NCBI GenBank assembly: GCA_930367205.1 | Contig: OV884012.1 | Coordinates: 53,651,239-53,715,238 of the forward strand | Direction of reading: 5' to 3' | Origin: Acanthosoma haemorrhoidale | Lineage: Eukaryota > Arthropoda > Insecta > Hemiptera > Acanthosomatidae | DNA: 64,000 bases | Part shown: positions 11,872 to 24,205 of the stretch, piece after piece | How the letters are laid out: each line of letters begins with the position of its first letter | Numbering within the stretch: position 1 is the stretch's first letter | Translations under genes and position numbers: made by a program | The notes under the pieces: generated by a model | What the model was told of the DNA's origin: nothing | Databases searched by the model: none | Seen by the model: only the letters and a program-made list of their open reading frames with translations

Positions 11872-11959
11872 TAATAGGGTAATGCCCTCGTGGTCGTCTC
11901 CACAATTAGTCGTCACTCTAGGCGCGGAAGGAGCACCCTGTTCTTAAAATGGTAAGACC

Positions 11960-12330
11960 TAACTTGCTAATTTTAACGCGGACGGTCTTCTGACCGAAAT
12001 AGAGAAGGTGAATGTGCTCCTGGCACTACCGTCCAGAAGTTGTAGTAATAACATACACAAGAGTCTCAACTCAATTCGTATTACTCTGCTGCCATTGAGA
12101 GGGTCGCCGGCAACAGTGGCCGTGCAATAAGGCATCATCCCCACCACTGAAACAGGCGATGCCACGCTCCAACATTTGACGATTAAGGTAAATTTGGAGA
12201 AACCCATTTGCCTTACCGCCTTATGAAATTTATTGCCATGCCCATCATTGGAAGAATAAGTGGTACAGGACAAAAGACCAAGTAAAGAATCTCTCACAAC
12301 GCAAATCCGAAGTGAATCTTGAAGATGGCA
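11960..12330 (+). pseudogene. Jockey-type endonuclease (EEP domain) remnant
   Basis: The N-terminal block N-x-N-A-D-G-L followed by an amphipathic stretch matches the start of the apurinic-like endonuclease (WNANGL) of jockey ORF2. Further on, a frame at about 12,227 reads YCHAHHWKNKW, the position of the catalytic GDFNAKHxxWG motif. Gly, Asp and Lys of the motif are lost, so it is not catalytic. Confidence 0.5.
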
Positions 12331-12734
12331 AAGTGGTATTACTCCGCAACAACCACGGTGATCATAGAAAGTTTTAGAAGCTCTTGAAGACCACTACTGT
12401 CTGCCTTCCATACAGCAGACCAGCAAATGACAAAACAGGCCAACTACTACGTCAGAGGCATGACGGATGGCTAGGACAGGTGACTACAACCCACCTCCTC
12501 TGCTCGAAACGGAACAGAGTCCCATGTTTGTAGTTCCGAGCCAGCTGAAGGTGATTCTTCTCAAAATTATTGAGGTGGTGATGAGGTAATTCGTGTCAAA
12601 AAAAACCGGGCACCGGGGCACGACAGGATACAAATGATTCTGATGAAAAATATGCGAAGCTGAGAGGGAACTCGCCAACCTGTACAATTCTTGAATCAGG
12701 TAATAAGGTTCTAGAACTTTCCTGGCACGAGGAA

Positions 12735-13900
12735 AGAATTGATCTTGATCCCACTACTCAAGCCAGCCAGTAGCGGAGATATCCCAACTCACTATCACCC
12801 GATCAGCTTATTACTACACAAGGGGAAGATTCTATTTTTTGAATTATCTCAAAGAATGCCGTGTAGACTAGGACACAATTTCGTTAGGGCCTTCAGGGGT
12901 CATTCCAAGCCAGCCTTAGCACAGAACATTCCTTTGTGAAACTACAGTCAGAAGCAAGCCAGAACCTCAACACAAATTCAACCATGGTTATGATTTCTTT
13001 AGACTGCACGCAGGATTTTAACTCATTATCCCTTGGGACACTGTGCAGGATGCACTGCGACCGGGAATGCCTTTCCTTCCTTCCTGAAAAACCGAACACT
13101 GCTGGTGCGGGTATTAGCCGTGTAGTACCTTCTTGTGGTGTACCTCAATGGGCCATGCTTTTCAACGTGTACACGTCTGAAACCTTTGGAGCCCGGTACA
13201 ACACTACAGTCGCTGCCCTCGCTGAATACACCCTGGTGTACAGTAGCAGCATGGAGAACAAGAGAGTTCTCATCAAGTCTAATCACCTTCAAATCAACGA
13301 GTCTAATCAACGAGATCAGCGATAGATTGGGGAATCACAATATTACAGTGAACGCCGGAATACCGACATCGTAATATTGTCGTACGTAGAAGGGAAAGAA
13401 ACCACTGTCTACTTGCTACACTGGAGGAAAGCAGAAAAACTCACCCCCCCCCCTAACAGCATCTTATACTTAGGCATAAGAATGGACCTTCACCTCCGTT
13501 TTTGTCACCATTTTACGAAAAAACTGAAACAAGTTCGTCTGAAGTCTTACTGACTGTCACACTTGCTTACATCCCTCAATCAATCACTGCGCCTCAAGCA
13601 GATGACATCCTAGAGCATACTTAGGCCAACTCGAGGTACGATGTACTGCATTTTAGTCATCTGATGGCAAAGACAACAAAGCGGCTCCAGCGATTTTAAA
13701 AATGGCGATGAAAGAGGTCCGTCATACTTTATTCCTGCAACGGAGAAATCGTGAACTGCACGAAGGCTTTCAGTTGCCTACGGTGGATAAGTTCATTTAC
13801 AGTAGACATAACACATACTTCGAATCTCTAGAATTCCTAATCAGTTCCGTGTCCAACATGATATCTCCACCTCCGTTACCTTTTCGATGGCAGTAGGCAG
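12735..13900 (+). pseudogene. Jockey-type reverse transcriptase remnant
   Basis: Three frames together carry ordered RT blocks: ILIPLLKP with HPISLLLHKGK, AFRGHSKPALA (fingers), MVMISLDCTQDFNSL (palm A with the catalytic LDxxxAFDS pattern), VVPSCGVPQ and LFNVYTSE. YTLVYSSS follows, where ADDT is degraded to AEYT. Then come ILYLGIRMDL and the thumb-region SILRPT. The active-site Asp pair is lost. Confidence 0.7.
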
Positions 13901-13980
13901 TGGGACCAGTCAGGGAAACTGTAGGTTCAAGTTAGTTTAGGAATTTGTTGAAAATTTATTAATTTATTGTGAACAAATTA

Positions 13981-15970
13981 TCAGGAGCTTTGTATGGAGG
14001 CTACTACATCTTTTCAAACGATAAAAAAAATTTTATACAACAAAAACTATTGAAATCGACTGGAACGTTTTAAATACACAATTCCCATTATTTTATTATT
14101 ATTTTATGTTTTGTTTTTATTTTAATTTTATTGTTATTATAATTTTTATTAAATTAGTTGCTTCCATAAACACACTACAATAATGATGTTAACAACCTAT
14201 CTGTGAAAAAAAAGCACAGAGCACAAGTTGGTTTAAAAAATAAAATGTTTTTCAATTGGTGTTAATGCACCATATTGACCATGAGAAAATAATTATTACT
14301 ATAGAATAGCTTCTTAGTTCACGGCTGCCTCTTCGGTATTGCTAATTAACCGTTATAGCAATTTAATTACAGAATTTCTAAGTTTAATTCCCAACTTAAA
14401 ATGTTCAGTTATGCTTCGATTTGGCGATCTTATTCAGTTTATAAACATTTTAATACAGAAATGGTTCTGTATATTATTTACTTTTTTTTATTGGGAGTAT
14501 TTTTTTAGCAAACAAATCAATAAAAGTGTAAATCATATATAAAATACACTTGTTAAAATCATGCCTTTCATTGATGAAAATATAATAAATCACATTGTGA
14601 TGGAAATAATAAATAGTGAATGTTGATAACACCGAAATAATTACTGAACAATTCCATTGTAATAGATAAATGCTCTCTTAATAAAGCTTGTGCTAAAAAG
14701 GCAGCGCTGAGGTTATATTGCAGATATATTGTAAATTTGTATGCTGTTGAATCCCTTGCATTCATCTGGAAAGGTACTCCACTTCAAACAAGTCACAAGT
14801 GTACGGTAATTATTTCTGTTACTGTTTCCTCGTTAGTAAAATGGCTGTTATATGTTTTACATATCTGTAATTGTATCTCCGTGTATTATTCTGTCTTGTT
14901 GAATCGTTATTTGCTCCTTTGTAAAAGTTTAAATCAATGAGATTTGCATTCTCTTTAAACATCAATTCAATCTTTGACTGGATAGGGAGTTGAGAATATG
15001 TATTTTTTTTCGATTTATCCCGTTCCTCCAGAGGCATAAGTAGGGAAGGAGAAATAAATCTCCCCACCCCCAAATTAAAAAAATCCTTTATAAAATGAAT
15101 TATTTATTATGAAAAAATAATTACAGAGAAGCTCCGGAGCTCCTTCAGGCCTCTCGGTGATTCATTTTTTCCAAAACAATATAATGTCAAAAATAGTATA
15201 CCTTTTTATAAGTGGATCAATAACACTTGTACAATCAAGACAAGCTTAAATGCTAAGTCCTGGGGTCAAAACGGTAGTTCCTTAATCATAACAAGCTTGA
15301 CAAGATTTTTAGACAAAGTCTCTGTAAAAAACTTGAAAAAAATATTGATAAATTTTAAGACCTATCCTTTTCAAGTTATCAATATAGGGCATTTTTTTGT
15401 TTTTGATTTACATAAACTACCCCAGGAATAATGATTTTGTGAAAACTGACATCAAATTATAATTGACCACGTGAAACAAAAAAATTAGGATAACAAACTT
15501 TAGGTGATTATTCATGTAATTAGAGTTGTTATTCCGTTTTTTGTTGTTGGGGAATACACTGTGTTGTCCCTAAATTCTTTTCTGCTAACTTAGATAAATA
15601 AATATTTTTATGGCTGACATTAATAACTCTTGAAAACATTTAGGAGATATTTAAAACATTTAATTATCGTCCTAGCTGTTAGTTAGACTGCAGCTGTCAT
15701 TACTCAACTAACGAATAGTTATCATTTGATGTAGGACTATGATTATAATCTAGTACAAGTAGTCACAACACATAAGGCTAATGAGGCTAAAGGTATGAAT
15801 TAAGTTGAGTGCTGGTTGATATTCGTCCTTATAAATTGGAGCCTTAAGTACAGCCCGAACTTATATCTGAACTCTCTTGAATAAAGTCAATAACGAAGTA
15901 ATACGTGATGGGAAAGTGACCAGGCCTTGGGGATCAGTTCTAATCATATCCTCCCTCACACTCCCCCCCT

Positions 15971-15975
<5 letters not shown>
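13981..15975. other. Non-coding stretch
   Basis: AT-rich. T-rich low complexity lies at 14,080-14,160. A C-rich patch at 15,000-15,080 has no coding potential. No gene seen. Confidence 0.5.
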
Positions 15976-16053
<78 letters not shown>

Positions 16054-16062
16054 TCTCTCTCT
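15976..16062. repeat. (CT)n microsatellite with internal (CA)n
   Basis: Pure CT from 15,976 to 16,042, then about five CA units and more CT. The open frame across it (a Ser/Leu run) is an artefact of the repeat. Confidence 0.97.
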
Positions 16063-16266
16063 TCCACTAATTACCACTCCATTTTATCACTTTCTGCCAC
16101 TCCCTCATCCTCTGAGTGAGACTGTTGCACACGTGCGGGTGGAGAGTTTCACTGGTCCGTCTAAAAGAAAGAAAGTGCCTAAGTATGAGCAACGGAAGTT
16201 AGTTTTAATGTCTTAAATTTTCGAAGAGCGAATAGTTTTTGTAGGACTATTTGAATAGGCTAATAT

Positions 16267-16268
<2 letters not shown>

Positions 16269-16320
<52 letters not shown>
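16269..16320. repeat. (AT)26 microsatellite
   Basis: Uninterrupted AT dinucleotides. Confidence 0.97.
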
Positions 16321-16323
<3 letters not shown>

Positions 16324-16383
16324 AAGAAAGTAAGCTTTCTTCAATTAAATTATTTGTTATCACGCGCGTGCTTCAGTTGGCTA

Positions 16384-16395
16384 CCACTAGGTGGA
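16384..16395 (+). promoter_or_regulatory. CTCF-like motif between two AT repeats
   Basis: CCACTAGGTGGA matches the CTCF core (CCASYAGRKGGCR) well. It lies in a unique 230-bp segment between two long AT tracts. One 12-bp match in 64 kb can arise by chance, and no binding data are available. Confidence 0.2.
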
Positions 16396-16548
16396 GCTAG
16401 AGACATATGACCAGAAGGTTTTAAAAAAGGTTTTTGAGTGTGAAACAAGTAAAGTGCAAACAGTGATAACAATAAACTGTAATTGTTGTTTCTTTTGTTT
16501 TACAGAGAAACAGATTACTTATTGTTATAAGAAGAAGACCTAACCAAT

Positions 16549-16550
<2 letters not shown>

Positions 16551-16603
<53 letters not shown>

Positions 16604-16622
16604 GTAGAGAGAGAGAGAGAGA
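16551..16622. repeat. (TA)26 followed by (GA)n
   Basis: TA dinucleotides run from 16,551 to 16,602, then a short CGTA and a GA run to about 16,622. Confidence 0.95.
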
Positions 16623-18120
16623 ATAGTATTTCTTGTAATTTAAAAAAAAAAATATTGCTGAGGGTGATAATTAAATCTTTCAAAAGCCCGTTAGAATTCT
16701 CATCATCGTGAAAATTAATCCTTACTTGCCCATAGTAGTTTTATTTAAAGCACGATTTCTTTGAAAGGGGGTCGTCTTTAGGTGCTCAACAAGTGGCAGG
16801 TATTGAAATAAAATGTTTTAATAATCGTCTGTTATTAATTAATACTGCTCGTAACTTGACAGGGCAGGTCACCGTCCTATATTTTATATAAACCATAATA
16901 CTGCCTGCAGACATCCCATAAATTTCATTATGTCTCAAAAAGCTTTCTAATAGCAGAATGCCTTTATTAATAATCAGCTATGATTTTGTCGGGAAAAATG
17001 CTAAAAGAAGGTAATACTTCTAATGGTAGTACAATATTCCCTTCACATCTTGATTTTAGTAATTTGGGGTTTACGAAGGTCGGAAGCGTTATTTATTTCG
17101 TTAATTTTTTTCAAAATCAGACACTCAAAGGTTGTAAAATCTAAGAAATTTCAAATGGAGATCTTGTATGACACCAGAAAGATATGAAAAATATAGCTAT
17201 TAGTATTTGTCATTAATTAAATAATTAGTTGGAATTAAAAAAAAAATATCTATGAGCAGTATATTTTGAAGTTTTGTGTCGTTTTTCAAAGCATAATAAC
17301 TAAAAATCATTGAAACTATTTCATTTATGTTGAACTCATAACTACAACTCAAGGGCTGATTTTTGTCAGTTATGATAATTTTCCTAATTTTAATTACATA
17401 ATAAATATATTATACTATTATTTTAAGTAAAGTATAAAAGTAGTGAACTTGAGGTCCTGATTAATAATATGTATTCTGTGGTGTTAGTATATTATTTTTA
17501 CGTTTATTTTTAAACCCCCTTTAATTATACAAATTTTGATTTACAAGATTTAGATTTTGTAAGGAACTAAATAAACTATAATTGGACCTTGCACTTATGT
17601 TTTCTGTAACTGCATTTTATACCGTATATGAAGTTATATAACTAATTAATTAAGTTATATAATGACTTATACAATCCGAGAAATATTTTTTGAAATTTGA
17701 AGGTAATTGGCCTCGCCCCCTAATGTTTCTTAGTCATTAAAATTGAAAATGATATAATTTTTGCGTGATGTTTTGAAATTTTTGGTCAGCACTATTTAGG
17801 TTTAGGTATACAATCAATGCACCCACAGTCAACCATAGGCAGGAACCCACTTTACTTTCCTGTCGTATGATTGACTTCGTACTTATGTATAAATTAAGTA
17901 CTAACAAAGCTCTTGAACTTAATGTACCTGCTATCTAACCAATCCGAGTATCCTACTATCCTTTCTGGACATGCATAGACATTGCAAGTAGTTCAAAGCT
18001 CTAGCACTTGCTATTTATGAGGACGAAAGTACCACTTCAGCAGTCTTCTTTAATTCAAGACCTATTTCTACTTGGCCGTTTTTTCTAAAGTATTTCAATT
18101 TTCTCTTTAGGATTTGATGG
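16623..18120. other. Non-coding stretch
   Basis: AT-rich, no gene seen. Confidence 0.5.
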
Positions 18121-18520
18121 ATAATAATTCTCCGAGATAGTGGGCCTTTCCTATTCACGCCCATCCATCCCGGAGTGGACCCAACTAACTGAGAAGCCCC
18201 CCCTCCCCCCGGCTAACATATGAATGAGTATGGAAATGCAGTAGACAGAGGGCGGGCCAAAGGCAGCCCTAAGAGAGAGGAGATAGAGGGGAAGGTAAAC
18301 ACGGCAGGTAACTCACTTTTAGCAGCCTTTGTGAGGCCCCTTCCATTAGTGCCTCGAGGACAGGCTTCTTTGTGAATCATTTATCAGTGCCTGTAGCTGC
18401 CCTATCAGGCCTTTCTAAGTTACAGGCCAGTTAGCGGCCGCTAATAACGGCCCTTGACCTCACCGCCGACTCCCTTCAGATTTAGATCCCGATCTACATC
18501 AGAGCCAATGGATGCAGGGG
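18121..18520. other. GC-rich island, candidate conserved non-coding element
   Basis: Clearly richer in G+C than the surrounding kilobases, with no open frame or transposon similarity. It contains two adjacent C tracts at 18,197-18,210 and a GCGGCCGC site at about 18,433. Such islands in insect gene deserts are often enhancers, but that is inference. Confidence 0.35.
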
Positions 18521-19268
18521 AAAATGCTGGATCTTGCGCTGCAAAAATAGTCACCGTAGTTCAGATCTATAGTTACCTTAGTTGCGTTGGTTTCAAAATA
18601 TGATACTGTACAATTAACGTGAATTTTAATTCAAATCCGTTGTAAAATGGTATACAACAGGAAAAAAATACATACAAGCCTTTCTAAACATTTATTAGTC
18701 AATCGTAAAATATTTATAAAAAGTTAATAACTGTAGTACTCCAAAAAATATAATTGTCACAGGATTGGTTAACAAACAAGATTCTTTTGATTTTTAAGAA
18801 CCAAAAATTAGCAAAATTGTAACTTAATATTGTAATGAACTAGCACAAGAATTTTCATTCATGTCTTGAATTCCGATAACGTGACTTTCTGCCTTCAAAA
18901 AAATGGGAATGTCACCTCTCCCACCAAAAGAGAAAGAAGCAGGGGATACCGCCCCCCCCCCACGTTGCTTATCCAAAACGTGAAGGAAACTTGAACCAAA
19001 AATTTCAAGAAGGAAAATTAAGCGATAAGAAATTTTTACACACACCACTTTGTTTTGGTTTCTGCGAACAATTACTCATTATTTTATAGCACATTTATAT
19101 TTTAATTAATTTTCTAGTATAATTCATAGTAATTACGATGCTTGCGGCATAATGTTGTTGGCATCGAAGTATGATACTGCCAAGTTATTCTCTATTGGTA
19201 AATGATTGCTTCGATCCACGTAGAAGAAACCCCTTAATTGCTATTGCATCTGACTACATATTTAACGA
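18521..19268. other. Non-coding stretch
   Basis: Contains a C10 tract at 18,952-18,961 inside a purine-rich patch. No gene seen. Confidence 0.5.
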
Positions 19269-20568
19269 AAACTATTTTATAGATAATTTGAATGATTTGT
19301 TTTAATAATAGTCCACAGGGCATATAATATTAATAAATACGCCAAGATCTTTAATTTTTAACCTACCAAACATTATTGATTTTTAACTGATGGAATTATA
19401 ATTGACCCTTCGTTATTATTAAGTAGTTTGCTTAACTACTTTTGTTGAATTTTTAGCAACACATGCGTATTCTATGGACATTTCTAGACAAAAATATCAG
19501 TGTGGGATTGACAATCCACCATGAAAATGAAAACGAACTTAGGCGAATCTGATGAATAAAACATTCATGCTAGTTAACATCCACCAATACAAAGCTGAGT
19601 AATTAATAAAGAAATTTTTATTCAATATAAAATATTTATTTTTGTGACTCTCAATGTGAAAATATTTGTGTGCTATCATTCGTTTACTTACATGTCTGTT
19701 ACAGCTCTCCAGCGTTTGAGACTCATTTAACATAACGCTTAACTGGGAAAGGGAACTAACGAAAACTACAACCTTCGATTTCCATTTTCGATTTTTGCAC
19801 CTCAATATTGATCATTTTCGCCAGTTTCTATCCGTCAATTTGTTTTGTCTTTTTTCGTATTCGTGGGCGCCATGTTAAAGCTAGAGACATTAACATTTAT
19901 TTCTAGGTCCCATTTGATATAAATGGAGACATCCACAAAATATAATTAAATGTCATCAATAAAATAATTAGTCACTATTTTTCTATAATTTTGGATAGGG
20001 TTGAAAATGAAAGATCTCAATGTCTGACTAATAATGTTTGATGTGTGTTTACAAAATAAAATCACTAAAATTCCTTAATACTGGCATAAACGTTGTGTTC
20101 GCAACTATAATACAATCAGTGTTATGTTATAGTTCTAGAGGCATGCTATTTTTGTTATTTCCATATTACCCTGATGACACTAAAAATAAAACTAGCTCCT
20201 AATAATAAATATTTGTCTACGGTATTTTATATGTAATTAATCAACGATCTAGACGTTCATCTTGTGAACGCACGTGTAACGTGTAATATGTGTTGAGACT
20301 GAAGTGTGCTATAATAACCTAAATTCATAAAAAATGGTTTTATTAGTGTATTCACAATTATTGTATTACCACAGAGATGCTAAAAATAAAGGCATACTAC
20401 TCAAAAATAATGAAGGGTCAATTATAATTCCATGACTGGTAGTTAAAAATCAATCGTGTTATGTAGGTTATAAAATTAAAGATCTTGTTGGCGTCTTTAT
20501 TGCTATTACGTGCTTCGTGGACTATCATTAAAACAAATCATTCAAATTATCAATAAAATAGTTTCTGT
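19269..20568. mobile_element. Long-inverted-repeat element B
   Basis: About 200 bp at 19,269-19,470 matches the reverse complement of 20,360-20,568, including AATTTGAATGATTTGTTTTA, TTAAAGATCTT and GGAATTATAATTGACCCTTC. The loop of about 890 bp has no recognised gene. A TAAAAATAAA motif recurs at about 20,185 and 20,373. The layout fits a non-autonomous DNA transposon or foldback element. The outer edges fade without an evident target-site duplication, so the ends are approximate. Confidence 0.7.
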
Positions 20569-23126
20569 AACCTTTACGAAACTCTTAACTGCGTAATCCA
20601 TCACATTTGATATTTTCATAATTATGGTTGGAGAAAATAATACGTAAGTAACCTATTATCAAAGTTGAAAAAGAACCTAAAATAGAAAAAAATGAAAAAT
20701 AAAACAAGATAAGAAGAAAGAAAGACAAAGTGAGAATGAAACAAGAAATTCCTCAATATTTTGAAGAGTGATTAAATATTAAAAAAGTTCGTTAGACAAA
20801 TTCACGAACTTCGGTGAATTAGTAAATACAGCCTAAGTAACTACAGTCTTGGTATAATTTAACATTTAATTATTCAATGAAACTCAATACTTAGCATTCA
20901 CTGGGTTTATCGGGGGTATAATCTATACACTTTAGTATGCGATGCATAAAAGTTTTATTTAAAAGAATAGCTTTCTCTGAATAATCATTTAAACAAATTT
21001 TAAATGAATATTAAAATAATTCCGATCGATGAGTTGTGATAGGCCTGGCACCGAATAAATATTACAGAACTACGTTCAACTGTTTCAATTAAACCGAATT
21101 TCGTTGGATATCAAAAATTGGAATTAGAGAAAATCACCGGTAGTAATATATACCACAATTTCAATATTACAATATCATATGAGAGAGAGCATGGAGTCCA
21201 CCAGTAAAAATTACCAAATTCTTCACGTCAATCACTTTGATGCTGATCAATAGAAGATCATTTATATATTATTTCAAAACAAATGAAATGAGAATGGTGG
21301 ATGTAATGAGATAAAAATCATTCAATAGAAACAAAAAGTAAGATAACATTTTAATTAGTCAGAAAAAATAAGTTGTAAAAAACCAAAACTATATATGTGT
21401 GTATGCTGATATGTTTACAGACATGACTCAGAAGTTGAAATGTGAAAGCTCAGATACATTGTTACACCTTGACAATACCATCTGAATTTACTATTCCTAT
21501 TTAAAAAATATATATAATCAAATTAAAAAATCTGGGGTAATATGTTATGTCCCCATATCTTATGAAGAATTAATGAATTAATATGATGAATGAATTAATA
21601 AATTAAGGCTGATATATCGACTATGCTTCCCCCACTTTCGCGGGTTCAACCCAAGCTGACAGGATGTAATGACACCTCTTAGACCAATGGGCGAGTTATC
21701 TTGGTGTGGCCTCCAAGGAGAGCAAGGCTGGTGTTGGTCGTTGAAGCCCGTAGTGAGTTATTAATAACTCATTTACTATAGCAATTATTCGACAATTTAC
21801 CATAGCAGAAAACTATGGGAAATTTCGAATATCAAATAGCAAGATTTTGTTTAGTGTAGTAAGAATATTATCATTTAGGTTTCTTTACTGGTAAAGAATG
21901 ATTATTAAATGTATCACGCTTATTATAAGTGTTGTTGGGATACTTTTTATAAATATTAAAAAAAAAAATTTTTTATAATATAATCTATTTGTTCATGGAT
22001 CTTCACATATTGTGATTTTTATTTCTCAAGGATATTTATTCATATTTACGTTAATAAGAGGTATCATTAGAGTTTTTAATTATTAATTTGGGATATCGAA
22101 TAAATGCTTTTTTATCTCCTACGAAATGTTGTTGTGCGATCAGAAGGTGGACTAAATCATCGATCCCCAACAGACGAATATATATTTTTTTATTAATCTC
22201 CACATTAATATTACTATTAAAAGAGCTGAACGTTTTCTGATTTTGGTGATCTATAACATCCTTCGGAGCGTTGTTTTTACAGTATCTATGTGGTGGTTGA
22301 TGTTTATTTAATTTAACCCTTACTTTTACAACTGTGTAGCCTAGGCCCTAATTAAATATTGCAGCGTTTAAGGATCGATTAAAGTTACTCGTCAATTGAA
22401 ATAAAATGCCATAGCAGTTAATTATTACGCAGACAAATTTATTCTATTACTACATACAAGTTGCCAAATGAGGTCTCCATTATTGGCTCAAAATTTCTAT
22501 GTAACACAAAATGTGAATCTATTAGTCAGATGAGGAATCGTCCTAAGCGGACAGATGGTTAAACGGAGACTGGCAGACAAAATGAATATTTACAGATGCT
22601 CCGGCCCACACAGGCGGGGCAAGTGCACATAACCTGCGATGCATTGGCTAGTCTGCACTTTGCAAGCACCGGTTCGATCATGCAGATTTTCCTTCGTTCT
22701 TTAAGTTCCTTGAGTTTCAGCGTATCGCGGGAATGGTCTACCACGATCCTATATGGCATTTAACTAAGATAATGCTCTGCTCATTAATTATATGACAGGT
22801 CATGTCAGCTTTCATAAACCTTGCGTGAATCTTATAAACAAAAAAAAGATATATTGCAAACATGTAAAAAAGCCGACCTTTGATACTTGAACAAGAACGA
22901 AGTAAGTCAAGAAATAAATAAATTTGAGATGGGAACAATATCAAGCTAGAGTCCGGTTTTTTACTATCCTGTTCAAGATCATACCAGACTATATGGAGAG
23001 TTTGAAAGAAATAATATTTTTTGAAAATGTGCTATTGTGTATATGCAACATAAATATGAAATTTCGTTTCAAACAAGTTCGTGCAGGGATCCAATCACAA
23101 GTATCCGGTTGCGGTTTGGATTCCCC
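20569..23126. other. Non-coding stretch
   Basis: AT-rich. Small G+C-richer patches at 21,630-21,760 and 22,590-22,740 show no recognisable gene or repeat. Short frames of 66-87 codons are not supported. Confidence 0.45.
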
Positions 23127-23137
23127 GGTCTCAAACC
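23127..23137 (-). promoter_or_regulatory. Pol III B-box-like motif
   Basis: The minus strand reads GGTTTGAGACC, close to the tRNA B box GGTTCRANNCC, in a G+C-richer patch ending in a T run. It could mark a decayed tRNA-derived SINE. No A box or cloverleaf was found. Confidence 0.2.
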
Positions 23138-23389
23138 CCGTCGTTGCCATTACCTTTTTTTTTCCTATTAATTATTTAAAATACTGAGATCAATACAAGA
23201 ACTAGTAATTTGTAATACAACTAAATAATCCATGGATACATTTGTTCTTTTGCTCATTAGTAATACTGATTACATAGAAACTAAATCAATGAATTCCCGA
23301 TTAATCCGGTCAATTGAAATAAATGTGTCCTATATTGGTGAACTAATAAATCATAGTTTAAAAATGGTTGACATCACGGCGCTTGGCCC

Positions 23390-23690
23390 ACCAACAACAA
23401 GCCTCTAAGGGGCACCCTCACTGATATCAGACTAACTACGACTGCACTACATGCCTAGAGAAGACTCTAGGCCCAGCCACCAGTGGACTCTCACCACTGT
23501 ACCGTAACAATCAACCTCCACCAAGGATTCCCACACTCCTTACTCCTCTCACACCACCTTCAAGCTGGTCCTCCTAGTACAAGGATCCGATCACCCTAAA
23601 TATTTTATATTTCTCCCTCATCCTAAAATTCTAACTAGAGAGCTTAGAGAAAAAAAATAAATTAATAAAAAAAAAAAGTTTAAAAATCTA
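23390..23690 (+). other. C-rich segment with A-rich tail, possible retroelement 3' end
   Basis: An abruptly C-rich, non-coding block (23,390-23,600) grades into AT-rich sequence ending in A-rich runs at 23,648-23,680. Such a composition step with a terminal A tail is typical of an old LINE or SINE 3' end. The family is not recognised. Confidence 0.25.
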
Positions 23691-24119
23691 TGGTTGCGCA
23701 GTTTGATTAACTACATAAATAAAAAATGACTAGAAAGTTCATAAATTGATTTGCACCATCTCTAACCACTCCCCCCCCCCGTTCCTCATTTATATGACTA
23801 ATTGAGATTAGCTTATAATGCCATCTTATTTCATTTTAAAAACTTTTTAAATTTTGGTAACTCTTTAATTTCAAATCGATGTAGGACTTTTCTTTATTGA
23901 TACACCATCCTAAGTGGTCATTTCGCCTATGCAGGCACCACTGTGAGTGCTATTATCTTTTCAATTTTTATTAATCCATTGTTTTATATACTGTATCGTA
24001 TATATTACAAACAAATTACTGTGCTGTATAGTTATATATAATATAACTTACATAACAGAAGATAATATAAATACCATAACATGTCAAAATCGGTAATATA
24101 TAAAAATACCAATATTATT
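23691..24119. other. Non-coding stretch
   Basis: Contains a C10 tract at 23,771-23,780. No gene seen. Confidence 0.5.
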
Positions 24120-24205
24120 ATTATGAATGAGAACATTTATCACAATTACTTATTACCCAATAAGGCAGATTGCAATTTTATTACAATGAAGAAGTTCATA
24201 TATAT
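24120..24205 (+). mobile_element. Jockey-family 3' end fragment
   Basis: ATGAATGAGAAC, CACAATTACTTATTACCCAA, TAAGGCAGATTG and an A-rich tail match the 3' terminus of the 5.6-kb LINE. Flanking ATT repeats on both sides could be a low-complexity target duplication, but this is ambiguous. Confidence 0.75.

Larger units (their letters stand above)
11565..13980 (+). mobile_element. Older jockey-clade LINE relic with ORF1, EN and RT traces
   Basis: Reading along the plus strand in shifting frames gives the order expected of a jockey-clade element. First comes an ORF1 C-terminal knuckle, ICVNCCEEHRA (about 11,612-11,645), then an ORF1 tail ending near 11,871. Next is an endonuclease start, NFNADGLLTEIEKVNVLLA (about 11,972-12,030), and a degenerate GDxNAKHxHW-like block at about 12,230. 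RT follows with HPISLL and AFRGHSKPALA (12,790-12,920), a VPQ block at about 13,140 and an ADD-equivalent region at about 13,225. Then come ILYLGIRMDLHLR (about 13,462) and the SILRPT block (about 13,613). Many stops and frameshifts make it inactive. It is a different, older lineage from the 5.6-kb copy. Confidence 0.75.

Noticed and set aside
15877..16119. 80-codon open frame with a Ser/Leu run
   Set aside because: Translation of the (CT)n microsatellite.
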